Positions 5,149-11,429 of a stretch of DNA of 11,429 nucleotides are shown in pieces. Position 1 is the stretch's first letter. Each line of letters starts with the position of its first letter. Source of the DNA: Candidatus Uhrbacteria bacterium RIFOXYA2_FULL_40_9. Lineage in GTDB: Bacteria; Patescibacteriota; Patescibacteriia; UBA9934; GWF2-40-263. Under the pieces are notes generated by a model. The model saw nothing but the letters and a program-made list of their open reading frames with translations, ran no database searches and had not been told where the DNA came from. The translations under genes and the position numbers were made by a program. The stretch is taken from contig MGEY01000014.1 in assembly GCA_001791615.1 (NCBI GenBank), positions 1-11,429 on the forward strand, given 5' to 3'.

Positions 5149-6810
5149 ATGTCATTTGAACACGGCACCTCATCACCCGCACCTGAAGAATCTTTCTCTC
5201 TCCCAGATCACAGAGAATCTTTTTTTGAACAAGAAGGAGATCATGAACTCATTCCCCCTGGATTTTTATCTTTTTTGCGTAAAGGGGTTCGGGCACTGGA
5301 ATCAAGGGAACAACTTCTTGCAATGGATCCAATTGATCGTATTGAGTCTGCTACAGCGGCTATACAGATTGTACAGAGAGGAGAATGGTTGAAGCCAACG
5401 AAAGAGTATTATGATCCCATGATGGAACACATGATCGTTTCAGAGGCATATTCAGAAGAACAAGCAAGAAATGTATTTCTCGAAAATATTTATTATCCTT
5501 ATCAACAAGGTTTCCTTCATTCTGATCTCGTAAAATATAAAATGAAAGTTACAGATTTAGAAGGAGCAGATCTGTTACGTGAAGCCTTTATTTCTGCTTA
5601 TGCTTCCTACTGTCAGGAATTACGTTATGGGAAACAGGTAGTAGACCATTTTGGAATAACAACAGATCAGCAAGCACAAGAAGTCGTGGTGTTTCTTGAT
5701 GCAACTATCAAGACAGCAAGGGAGGAATTAAAAGCAAAAGAACCACCACCAGAAATTCGTGCTTTTGATCCACTCATTCAAGAAATTATTGTGCCGAATA
5801 TTGTCGCTATTGAATTAAATAAAGGCTGTTCTGTTGGTTGTCCTTTTTGTGCGTTTGCTGCAGAAAATAAAGTGACGGCAAGTGTACCCTTTCGGGACGC
5901 CGTTTGGTTGCGCAGTGAAAGCATGCGTTTGAACATCAGGCCTCAGGGAGAGCAAGTGCATAATCCTCTTTTTTATTTAAGAAGTGATCCTCTTGATTAT
6001 CGCGATACTTCAGAGGGACAGGAGCGAACATACGCAGATCTTATGAGAGTATTTGCAGATGAATTACCTTTTACTTCCACGGCTTATCCCAGAAAAGCCA
6101 AAACTGTTTTGAGAGAAATTCCTTGGGCAATTTCACGCATCAGTGTTGGATCTGCAAATGTGAAGCGATTTGTGAAAGAAGGACTTTTTGTTGTCACAGA
6201 ACAGAACGGTGTCATTCCGAAAGATCGAGATTTACAACGGGCATTATTATTTCCCCCTCGATCATCAGCAATTGCAAATTGTCTTATCCCTTCTTTTGTT
6301 CATTACGCAGGAAGAAAGCGAACACAAGAAAAAGCAGTTTCAGAGCAGGAAGGAGAAATTGGAGGTTCAATAGCGTGCATGGAAGGGGTTGTTTATTCTT
6401 CTGGAAAAATGCGCAATACGATTCGAATGTATAGCAGTGAACATTATTCAGAAGGAGTTGCAGAAGCAGAATTACACACAGAGCAAGTGCAGAACGGAGA
6501 AGAACAGGTACAGAAATTAAAGAAACGTCTTGAACAAGAAGAATCAATTCCGGTTGAGGAGCTTTTGCGTTATGGTATTGTGCGTGCACATAATGCAAGA
6601 GGAATTTTTCCCATCCAAGCTTGGGCTTTGCGTGAATCAGGGAAAATGCATCCGAAAGTAAAGAAGGAATCCATCAGAGAACAAGAATACGAATTTATTT
6701 TTTATACGTTTGAAACCACTTCTTTGCCAGAGGAGAAAAAGGATGTCACATCACATCGTCATAACATCACTTATAATGCCGTGAGTGGGGAAGTTGTTTC
6801 AATACGTTAA
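5149..6810 (+). CDS. Radical SAM protein of unknown function with long N-terminal extension
   Basis: The 553-residue protein has a canonical radical SAM cluster motif, CSVGCPFC, with Cys227, Cys231 and Cys234 (C-x3-C-x2-C), which should hold a 4Fe-4S cluster and bind S-adenosylmethionine. Further barrel-like signatures are YLRSDPLDYRD (276-286) and SRISVGSANVKR (about 332-343), resembling the substrate and SAM strands of the fold. About 220 residues precede the cluster; they are mostly helical and match nothing I recognise. The C-terminal part contains a charged helix (QVQKLKKRLEQEE). No second cluster-type Cys motif is evident. ATG 5149 follows the small membrane protein by 19 bp, has no Shine-Dalgarno sequence and no promoter of its own, suggesting an operon. 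It ends in TAA before the terminator at 6874-6901. The substrate is unknown; peptide, tRNA or cofactor modification are all open. Confidence 0.88.
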   Translation: MSFEHGTSSPAPEESFSLPDHRESFFEQEGDHELIPPGFLSFLRKGVRALESREQLLAMDPIDRIESATAAIQIVQRGEWLKPTKEYYDPMMEHMIVSEAYSEEQARNVFLENIYYPYQQGFLHSDLVKYKMKVTDLEGADLLREAFISAYASYCQELRYGKQVVDHFGITTDQQAQEVVVFLDATIKTAREELKAKEPPPEIRAFDPLIQEIIVPNIVAIELNKGCSVGCPFCAFAAENKVTASVPFRDAVWLRSESMRLNIRPQGEQVHNPLFYLRSDPLDYRDTSEGQERTYADLMRVFADELPFTSTAYPRKAKTVLREIPWAISRISVGSANVKRFVKEGLFVVTEQNGVIPKDRDLQRALLFPPRSSAIANCLIPSFVHYAGRKRTQEKAVSEQEGEIGGSIACMEGVVYSSGKMRNTIRMYSSEHYSEGVAEAELHTEQVQNGEEQVQKLKKRLEQEESIPVEELLRYGIVRAHNARGIFPIQAWALRESGKMHPKVKKESIREQEYEFIFYTFETTSLPEEKKDVTSHRHNITYNAVSGEVVSIR

Positions 6811-6873
6811 AGAGGTTTTTTTCTCTTTTCTTTCTAAGTGTTTTTAGCAAAATCTGTTCAAAAATATTCAATC

Positions 6874-6901
6874 AAAAAACCGGAGGACATCCGGATTTTT
6901 T
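6874..6901. terminator. Bidirectional terminator between the radical SAM and heptad-protein genes
   Basis: CCGGA (6880-6884) pairs with TCCGG (6890-6894) around the loop GGACA, flanked by a six-A run (6874-6879) and a six-T run (6896-6901). Either strand yields a stem followed by U residues. A weaker A/T-rich hairpin (6809-6828) right after the radical SAM stop may help. Nothing else is visible in 6811-6910. Confidence 0.8.
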
Positions 6902-6910
6902 CTTCGGAAA

Positions 6911-7486
6911 TTAAGCAAATAATCCCACATGTTCATCCAGTCTGGTGAGATGAAGATGCACAGCAGCCATTTTCATTTCCAATTTATTTGAAAGTTTCAC
7001 TATGGCATCTCCATTAAACGCGACTTCCTGTTTGAGAAAACAAACATCCTCTGTGATGCGATCAAAACCTTCTTTTGTTATGCGAGCAAGATCATCAGTT
7101 GTTGCAAAAAGAGAATTCAATTTGTCATCAAAAGAATCCATGCGTTTGTCAGAAGTAGAGAATCGCAGATCCATCGTATCAAATCGCTGATCCATCGTAT
7201 CAAATCGCAGATCCATCGTATCAAATCGCTGATCCATTATATTGAATCGATTATTTACTAAATCGAATTTTTGATCCACTGAATTGAATCGTTTATCGAT
7301 GGAATCAAATTTTTCACTTATAGTATCGAATCGTTGATCAATCGAGATAAACTTTTGGTTCATTTCATCAAATTGACCATCCATAACATTAAACCGTTGA
7401 TCAACTCGATTAAAACCAAGACCCATGGAGTGAATCAATCCATCAATTTTATTAGAAAGATTTTCAAGAGTGATATCTTCAGGCAT
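6911..7486 (-). CDS. Coiled-coil protein with thirteen phenylalanine heptads
   Basis: This 191-residue protein contains Phe at every seventh position from residue 25 to 109 (25, 32, 39 and so on), thirteen in a row. Each heptad resembles RFDTMDQ, with a second hydrophobic residue three positions later. This predicts one long rod-like coiled coil with Phe at a core position. Less regular heptads continue (Met116, Leu123), then an amphipathic C-terminus (about 130-188). There is no signal peptide or membrane helix. The start ATG 7486 is supported by an extended -10 ten bases upstream and no ribosome-binding site, so the mRNA is probably near-leaderless. Similar RFD-repeat proteins occur in many bacteria and phages, with roles generally unknown. 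It might be a scaffold, tether or fibre-like oligomer; this cannot be decided from sequence. Confidence 0.8.
   Translation of the reverse strand: MPEDITLENLSNKIDGLIHSMGLGFNRVDQRFNVMDGQFDEMNQKFISIDQRFDTISEKFDSIDKRFNSVDQKFDLVNNRFNIMDQRFDTMDLRFDTMDQRFDTMDLRFSTSDKRMDSFDDKLNSLFATTDDLARITKEGFDRITEDVCFLKQEVAFNGDAIVKLSNKLEMKMAAVHLHLTRLDEHVGLFA
7161..7244. repeat. Four tandem 21-bp units within the heptad gene
   Basis: Units start at 7161, 7182, 7203 and 7224. Units one and three are identical, and two and four share the first 14 bases, so a 42-bp super-repeat (two heptads) has been duplicated. The first three units differ from one another at only one base. Elsewhere in the gene the heptads are conserved in protein but not in DNA, so this block is a recent expansion. 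Confidence 0.92.
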
Positions 7487-7496
7487 ACATTTTTAT

Positions 7497-7505
7497 ATTA
7501 TAGCA
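7497..7505 (-). promoter_or_regulatory. Extended -10 promoter of the heptad-protein gene
   Basis: On the minus strand a perfect TATAAT (7502-7497) is preceded by TGC (7505-7503). The ten bases ATAAAAATGT separate it from the ATG at 7486, so transcription should start within about three bases of the start codon. There is no -35 at the expected place, which is occupied by a GC-rich palindrome. Confidence 0.65.
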
Positions 7506-7508
7506 TAA

Positions 7509-7542
7509 GCGGAATTCCGCCCGGCTTGGGGATGCCGGGCGG
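7509..7542. repeat. GC-rich palindrome and hairpin upstream of the heptad gene
   Basis: GCGGAATTCCGC (7509-7520) is a perfect 12-bp palindrome. It overlaps a second hairpin, CCGCCCGGC (7517-7525) with GCCGGGCGG (7534-7542), nine perfect pairs around an eight-base loop. It is far more GC-rich than its surroundings. There is no T-run on either side, so it is not a standard terminator, though it follows the stop of the 7551-7754 gene. It may be a REP-like element or a regulatory site. Confidence 0.8.
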
Positions 7543-7550
7543 CCAGTTCC

Positions 7551-7754
7551 TTAAGTTCCGGAACGTTGTCTTGCTTGTTGAAAAGCCCAAGCAGCTCCGC
7601 ACTTATTACCTACTTGGTATTGTTCTTTGGCAATTGAAACCGCATAGTCGCGCAAACGTTTCGTGCTGAAATCATCTAGACCAAATTCTTCTGCAAGAGA
7701 ATTCGCACTAGAAAGAATTTTGCCATACCAATGAGGTTTTGCTGATTCTGTCAT
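7551..7754 (-). CDS. Small helical CPR-type protein, function unknown
   Basis: The 67-residue soluble product begins MTESAKPHWYGKILSSANSL and has the central sequence RLRDYAVSIAKEQYQVGNKCGAAWAFQQARQ. It is predicted all-helical, with no signal peptide or membrane segment. From memory, small proteins with a KEQYxxGNKxGxxWA core recur in Patescibacteria with no known role. Its ATG (7754-7752) overlaps the stop codon of the preceding small gene in an ATGA arrangement, so translation is probably coupled. No Shine-Dalgarno sequence or separate promoter is seen. It is the last gene of a probable three-gene unit beginning with the 1116-residue protein. Confidence 0.75.
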   Translation of the reverse strand: MTESAKPHWYGKILSSANSLAEEFGLDDFSTKRLRDYAVSIAKEQYQVGNKCGAAWAFQQARQRSGT

Positions 7755-7918
7755 AGAGAATGTCTTAAGAATTTTTGTTGGCGTTTTTTTGCTTTCTGAA
7801 TAAGCTCAATCACATATTCTCCTAAAAGAGTGGAGACCACTGAGGAAACACCATACGCAAACGCCTTTGTTTCAATTTGTTGCTTCAGCTCGGAAGCGGA
7901 GAGAACGACGGCTTGCAT
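7751..7918 (-). CDS. Possible 55-residue protein overlapping the end of the large surface-protein gene
   Basis: Reading from ATG 7918 gives 55 residues (MQAVVLSASELKQQIETKAF and onward). A first amphipathic helix is followed by a Gly/Ser/Val segment (YGVSSVVSTLLGEYVIELIQKAK) and a strongly basic tail (KKRQQKFLRHSL). An in-frame ATG at 7942 would add eight residues. It overlaps the preceding gene by 47 bp in a different frame and shares ATGA with the following gene. That overlap chain and the composition suggest a real, translationally coupled gene. The lack of a ribosome-binding site and the long overlap argue for caution. A later, non-ATG start is possible. Function is unknown. Confidence 0.5.
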   Translation of the reverse strand: MQAVVLSASELKQQIETKAFAYGVSSVVSTLLGEYVIELIQKAKKRQQKFLRHSL

Positions 7919-10900
7919 AAGAAGTGATAAGTCGTGGAACAAATGATCGTAAAGCGAGTCCTACAAGAACAGCAAGAGTAAGAACAAGGGCAATCTCTGG
8001 AAAATGATTTTGTGAGGTAGTGTTTTCAACACTACCTGTTACTAGTTGTTCTTGTTGTTCTAAAGAAGAAAGAATGACAACATCTTCTTGAGAGCGAGGA
8101 AGAAGACGTAGTGTTCCATCAGAAGAGGAGAGAATTCCTGTGACAGAAACACGTGATCCACGAACGAATAAAGAAGTGGGAATATCTACATAACTTGAAA
8201 GTTTGATTGTGAGTTCCACCCCATCTTCTTCAAGAATAATGGTTGACCCATCGCGGGAGCTTACAAATCCTGTTGCTTGAACAAGGGTTCCTACAACGGC
8301 TTCATCTCTATGAGTAAAATCAAATGGAGTGGCTGAGAGATTTGCAGAAGAGGAAAGAACAGTGATTCCTTCAAGATCACTCACTTTTACTCTTCTTTCT
8401 CCGTGTGTTGTGCTTAAGATTCCAGTGATCTGAATCGTGTCTCCTACAGATAAGTCAGGAAAATCAGAATTATATTGATAGATTTGAACTCCTTCTCCTT
8501 CTTGTCCAACATAGAAAATTTGTTTTCCCAGAATTCCTGGTTCAACAAGGACGATTCCAGTAAGGGAGACAGATGTTTCATCTGCAAGAGTTTTGAGAGA
8601 ACCAATAGTTGTTGTGGATGTTGTTTTTACAGAGTTGCTAGAAGAGGTGTTGGTCCCAGTGGTGGACCCAGAAAGGGTTTGCGATGATTGGGAAGAACTG
8701 TTTGTACTGGTGGTAGAAGTGCTTGTTTGTTCCACACGTTCTTGCGGAAATCGGTTCTGTTCATCTGGTGTAGGGTTTTCAGTCCAATTCCAAGCACCGT
8801 TGATCCGAGCGAGAGAAAATCCTTTTGTTGCTTTTTCATAAGAGACTTCATCAATAAGTGTTCCATCCGGATCAAGAAGACGGACAGAATCACCAAGGTT
8901 ATTTAAGGTGATGGCGGTATCTGTGCGCCACAGAGTAAAGAAATCAACATTCGTGAGATCAACATGTTCTGTTATGTGATAACTTTTCCCTGAAGCATCT
9001 TCTAAAATGATTCCATAAAGATCAATTGTTGTTTCTCCCGTGTTTTCTATTTCGATAAACTCTTCATATTCATCCGAACCTTCAGTATTTGGATAGATTT
9101 CAGAAAGGTGAAGAGAGAGATAGGAGATAGTTGAGTTTATTTCAGTTGTTGTTGTCGTCGTAGAAGTTGTTTCTGTAGCTGTGATAGTAGAAGTTGTTTC
9201 TTCCATCGTTTCCTCTATTTGTTCTGTTTCTGTCGCCTCAGTATTATCCTCTTGTATTTCTAAAGAAATTTGATTGTGGCTTCCTGGAGTTGGTGTACTT
9301 GTAAGAACAAACGTCCCATCCTCTTGTCTAGCAATGGCAAAAGGATCAGGAGCTGTTGGAATTTCCTCTGTGCCATAAGTGAGAGAATCGAGAATTGTTC
9401 CTTGTGCATCAAATAAGGTGATTGTATCTCCGCCATTATTCAACTGTCCTTTTGGCTTCACAATAACGTGATAGGTTCCTGGAGTCAGTTCTCCTTCTGG
9501 AAGAGAAGTCGAACGCTCTGTCGCATCTTGAATAATCATTCCTGTCAGCGAAACGGTTTCAGAGGAAGTATTATAAAGTTCAATCCATTCGTCTTCACCA
9601 CTTACTGGATCACAGACAAATTCGTTAATGACTAAAGCACCAAATGAATAGGAAGGGAGGTTTGTTTCTTGTGTTTCCTCATCAAGAATAACTTGTTCTG
9701 TTTCGATTGAGAGATTTTCTGTTTCAGTGATGATTTCCTCGATTTCTTCGTTCGTTGTTTGTGTTTCTTCTTCAATCACTTCTTCCTCAACGATTTCTGT
9801 AGAGATGATATTGTCTTTCCCTGGCGTTGGAATTGTGGTTGAAACAAAATTTCCAAATTCATCAAGGGCATACACATAAGGATCAGAAATGGCAGGGAGG
9901 GCTTCTGTTCCATAACTCACTTCATCGATGAGCAGGCCTGCTACATCAAGAAGGGAAATGGTATCTCCATCATTGTTGAGTTTTCCATTCGGTTTACTTA
10001 TGACAATGAAGGCACCAGGTTCAAGTATTTCATCAGGGAGAGTAGTTGGTTTTCCTGTAGCATCTGTGACGTAATATCCTGTGAGGAAGACAGCATTATC
10101 AGTGATGTTTTCGATTTCAATAAATTCCTCTGTCCCTCCCATTGGATCTGAGACAAACTCGGTAATCCGTAAGGGTGGTAGATAAGTTTCAATGGTTTCT
10201 TGTGTAAGTACTTCTTCACTAGTTGTAGTTTCATCCGTGGCATTTTCTTGTGTTGTTTCATTTGACTCTTGCGTAATTTCACTTAAAAGAGTTTCCGATA
10301 CAAGGTTTTCTTCTGTTTCTTCTTCAATCATATTCGTTGAGTTGTCTGAGATGTCTTCTATTTGAATCTGATCGTTTATCGTTTCTTGATCTGTTTCTTC
10401 TGCCGAAATAACTTCTTCAACAGGAACAATCTGTTCCTCTATTTCTGTAAGTTCATCTGCCATTCCTTCTGTAAAAATAATTTCTTCTCCTTCAACCACA
10501 ACTTCTTCTGTTTCACTATTTTCTTCTTCTTGAATAGCTTCACTTGTGGTTGTTGTAGTTTCTTCTGTTGTTGTTTCATTTTTTTCTGCAAGAATGTTAG
10601 CTTCAACTTCTTCAAAAACTCCAGGAGTACCAAGTTCCGTCATTCCTTCTTTGAAACCTTGAGAGCTCACAGCGCTTGTCCAAGCAGAAGAAAGATCTCC
10701 TTGAGTGATGGGACTCACTCGGACCATGGAAGTGTATCGTCCATCAAGATTTTCTCCAGATCCTCCAGAGTATCCAGCGAAAGGGGTGCTTCCATTTCCT
10801 GCCACATCGATTTGGGTACCAGCATCATCTTGAAGCACAAGAGCGAGTCCGCTGTTTGAAAGCGAGAGAGCTGTGTTAACAAGGTTTGGGCAAACCGAGA

Positions 10901-11222
10901 GGCTGGATTTTTCATGGGTACAGTCATAGTTGCTGAGTAAGAAAGTATGTGAGGGTTCTATCTGTGTTCCTTCTGGAAACAGAATCGTTTCTTCTCCTGA
11001 AGTGGCTCCCAAAAGCATCCATCCAGAGAGATCAGTGGGTTGATCAGAAAGGTTTGTGAGTTCCACCCATTCATCTGCGTTACTTAAGGAAGATCCAGCC
11101 CAGGCAACTTCTGAAATATAGATCGATGGATTTTCAGAGGTTTGCGCATGAGATAGGAGAGGAAGACTGAAAAGGCAAAACACCAAAGAAAAGATCGCTG
11201 TCATGCGACATAATCGTTTCAT
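7872..11222 (-). CDS. Secreted, membrane-anchored protein with four lamin-tail-like domains and two OB-like domains
   Basis: The 1116-residue product has an N-terminal signal peptide (about 1-26, ending SHA-QTS). Four lamin-tail-like beta domains follow (about 32-148, 350-437, 528-617, 702-795). They are recognised by repeated patterns such as ITEFVSDPMGGTEEFIEIEN, LNNGGDTITLFD and G-x-x-[IL]-D-x-[LV]-x-YG. Three of the four are followed by a PTPG/PTPD motif. They are joined by long Glu/Thr-rich linkers (205-345, 475-522, 655-698). A Ser/Thr-rich stretch (830-872) leads to two OB-fold-like domains (about 873-955 and 965-1052). A membrane helix (about 1074-1093) with a basic tail anchors the C-terminus. 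The protein should therefore be displayed on the cell surface. Lamin-tail domains are often tied to extracellular nucleases or adhesins, but no nuclease motif is evident. Binding of DNA or polysaccharide is inference. Confidence 0.88.
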   Translation of the reverse strand: MKRLCRMTAIFSLVFCLFSLPLLSHAQTSENPSIYISEVAWAGSSLSNADEWVELTNLSDQPTDLSGWMLLGATSGEETILFPEGTQIEPSHTFLLSNYDCTHEKSSLSVCPNLVNTALSLSNSGLALVLQDDAGTQIDVAGNGSTPFAGYSGGSGENLDGRYTSMVRVSPITQGDLSSAWTSAVSSQGFKEGMTELGTPGVFEEVEANILAEKNETTTEETTTTTSEAIQEEENSETEEVVVEGEEIIFTEGMADELTEIEEQIVPVEEVISAEETDQETINDQIQIEDISDNSTNMIEEETEENLVSETLLSEITQESNETTQENATDETTTSEEVLTQETIETYLPPLRITEFVSDPMGGTEEFIEIENITDNAVFLTGYYVTDATGKPTTLPDEILEPGAFIVISKPNGKLNNDGDTISLLDVAGLLIDEVSYGTEALPAISDPYVYALDEFGNFVSTTIPTPGKDNIISTEIVEEEVIEEETQTTNEEIEEIITETENLSIETEQVILDEETQETNLPSYSFGALVINEFVCDPVSGEDEWIELYNTSSETVSLTGMIIQDATERSTSLPEGELTPGTYHVIVKPKGQLNNGGDTITLFDAQGTILDSLTYGTEEIPTAPDPFAIARQEDGTFVLTSTPTPGSHNQISLEIQEDNTEATETEQIEETMEETTSTITATETTSTTTTTTEINSTISYLSLHLSEIYPNTEGSDEYEEFIEIENTGETTIDLYGIILEDASGKSYHITEHVDLTNVDFFTLWRTDTAITLNNLGDSVRLLDPDGTLIDEVSYEKATKGFSLARINGAWNWTENPTPDEQNRFPQERVEQTSTSTTSTNSSSQSSQTLSGSTTGTNTSSSNSVKTTSTTTIGSLKTLADETSVSLTGIVLVEPGILGKQIFYVGQEGEGVQIYQYNSDFPDLSVGDTIQITGILSTTHGERRVKVSDLEGITVLSSSANLSATPFDFTHRDEAVVGTLVQATGFVSSRDGSTIILEEDGVELTIKLSSYVDIPTSLFVRGSRVSVTGILSSSDGTLRLLPRSQEDVVILSSLEQQEQLVTGSVENTTSQNHFPEIALVLTLAVLVGLALRSFVPRLITSYASRRSLRFRAEATN

Positions 11223-11232
11223 ACATTTTATT

Positions 11233-11238
11233 TAGATA
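11233..11238 (-). promoter_or_regulatory. Possible -10 element of the surface-protein gene
   Basis: TATCTA on the minus strand lies exactly ten bases before the ATG at 11222. The intervening bases AATAAAATGT nearly match those at the heptad gene (ATAAAAATGT), where the -10 is perfect. The -35 region is occupied by the palindrome at 11249-11260. No Shine-Dalgarno sequence is present. Confidence 0.5.
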
Positions 11239-11248
11239 GATAAAGAAC

Positions 11249-11288
11249 GGTCCCGGGACCAATCTGTAGCGCGGCCGTCGCTACAGAT
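11249..11288. repeat. GC-rich palindrome plus hairpin upstream of the surface-protein gene
   Basis: GGTCCCGGGACC (11249-11260) is a perfect 12-bp palindrome. One base further, ATCTGTAGCG (11262-11271) pairs with CGCTACAGAT (11279-11288), ten perfect pairs around a seven-base loop. The high GC content stands out in AT-rich surroundings. It resembles REP-type elements and parallels the arrangement at 7509-7542. Confidence 0.8.
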
Positions 11289-11293
11289 GAGAC

Positions 11294-11327
11294 AAAAGAA
11301 AGAACCCCCACCAATGGAGAGGGTTCT
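11294..11327 (-). terminator. Minus-strand terminator or attenuator upstream of the surface-protein gene
   Basis: On the minus strand AGAACCC (11327-11321) pairs with GGGTTCT (11307-11301), followed by the T-rich tail TTCTTTT (11300-11294). The loop is 13 bases and may form a small inner stem (CCA with TGG). It could end transcription from a gene beyond the window or a short RNA started near the right repeat arm. Between 11328 and 11379 I see no gene. Confidence 0.6.
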
Positions 11328-11379
11328 GACTTTTGTACTTTCAATACATCATGTTTTTTTGCTTTCGTCAATGGACAGA

Positions 11380-11429
11380 GGCTCTATACTAAACAAGGTG
11401 GTGTATAACTAAAACATGACGCTATAGTT
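11380..11429. repeat. Right arm of the 50-bp exact inverted repeat
   Basis: This is the exact reverse complement of 47-96, running to the last base of the window, so its outer limit is unknown. On the minus strand it stands upstream of the surface-protein gene just as the left arm stands upstream of the 162-449 gene, both facing inward. An ATTGAC block (11373-11368 on the minus strand) follows, as on the left. Confidence 0.9.

Noticed and set aside
7161..7244. CRISPR-like array
   Set aside because: Units are directly adjacent with no spacers, keep the reading frame and encode heptads.
10362..10859. 165-residue plus-strand frame rich in Phe, Cys and Asn
   Set aside because: It is a mirror of the Glu/Thr-rich linker of the surface protein; the biased codons of the linker keep the opposite strand open.
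47..11429. Whole window as a transposon bounded by terminal inverted repeats
   Set aside because: There is no transposase or integrase, the interior carries core genes such as typA and tRNA-Gly, and no target-site duplication can be checked because the window ends at the repeat.
1..11429. Alternative genetic code with TGA read as glycine
   Set aside because: Several genes end cleanly at TGA (for example 5127-5129, 7872-7874, 7751-7753), and conserved proteins have glycine at expected places from normal codons.

Overview
This 11.4-kb stretch looks like chromosomal DNA from an uncultivated, AT-rich, small-genome bacterium, most likely a member of the Patescibacteria (Candidate Phyla Radiation). 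That placement is an inference from gene content. It rests on a giant secreted protein with four lamin-tail-like domains, on several short orphan proteins of a style common in that group, on an orphan radical SAM protein with a long N-terminal extension, and on single genes separated by compact terminators. TGA is used as a normal stop codon, so this is not one of the TGA-as-glycine lineages. I see no phage, plasmid, transposase or CRISPR genes.

Layout. A 50-bp sequence at 47-96 reappears exactly, inverted, at the right edge (11380-11429). On the left a small two-helix membrane protein gene (162-449, +) converges on an AlkD-type DNA glycosylase gene (446-1180, -), and their stop codons overlap at a shared terminator. 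Upstream of alkD is typA/bipA (1216-3057, -). Its terminator holds the typA stop codon in the loop and runs directly into the alkD promoter. Next come an orphan 90-residue protein (3207-3479, +) that converges on an iron-type superoxide dismutase gene (3538-4119, -), then a tandem zinc-finger miniprotein (4202-4465, -). A regulatory region with a 17-bp tandem repeat precedes tRNA-Gly(GCC) (4634-4708, +). Two plus-strand genes follow: a 90-residue membrane protein and an unassigned radical SAM protein, which are probably cotranscribed.

The right half is on the minus strand. A secreted, membrane-anchored 1116-residue protein (four lamin-tail-like domains plus two OB-like domains) is followed by two small overlapping genes. 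A separate gene encodes a coiled-coil protein with phenylalanine at every seventh position for thirteen heptads, part of which has been freshly expanded by 21/42-bp DNA duplication.

Regulation. Several genes (4857, 6911-7486, 7872-11222, and in near form alkD, sodB and typA) have a good -10 element very close to the ATG and no Shine-Dalgarno sequence, which suggests leaderless or very short-leader mRNAs. The genes at 162, 3207 and 4465 have clear Shine-Dalgarno sequences. The 1116-residue and heptad-protein genes share one upstream design: a GC-rich hairpin, a perfect 12-bp palindrome, a -10 box, then ten nearly identical bases and the ATG. No single obviously new defence or metabolic system is present. 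The most unusual items are the terminal inverted repeat, the shared promoter module, the radical SAM orphan, the zinc-finger miniprotein and the phenylalanine-heptad protein.
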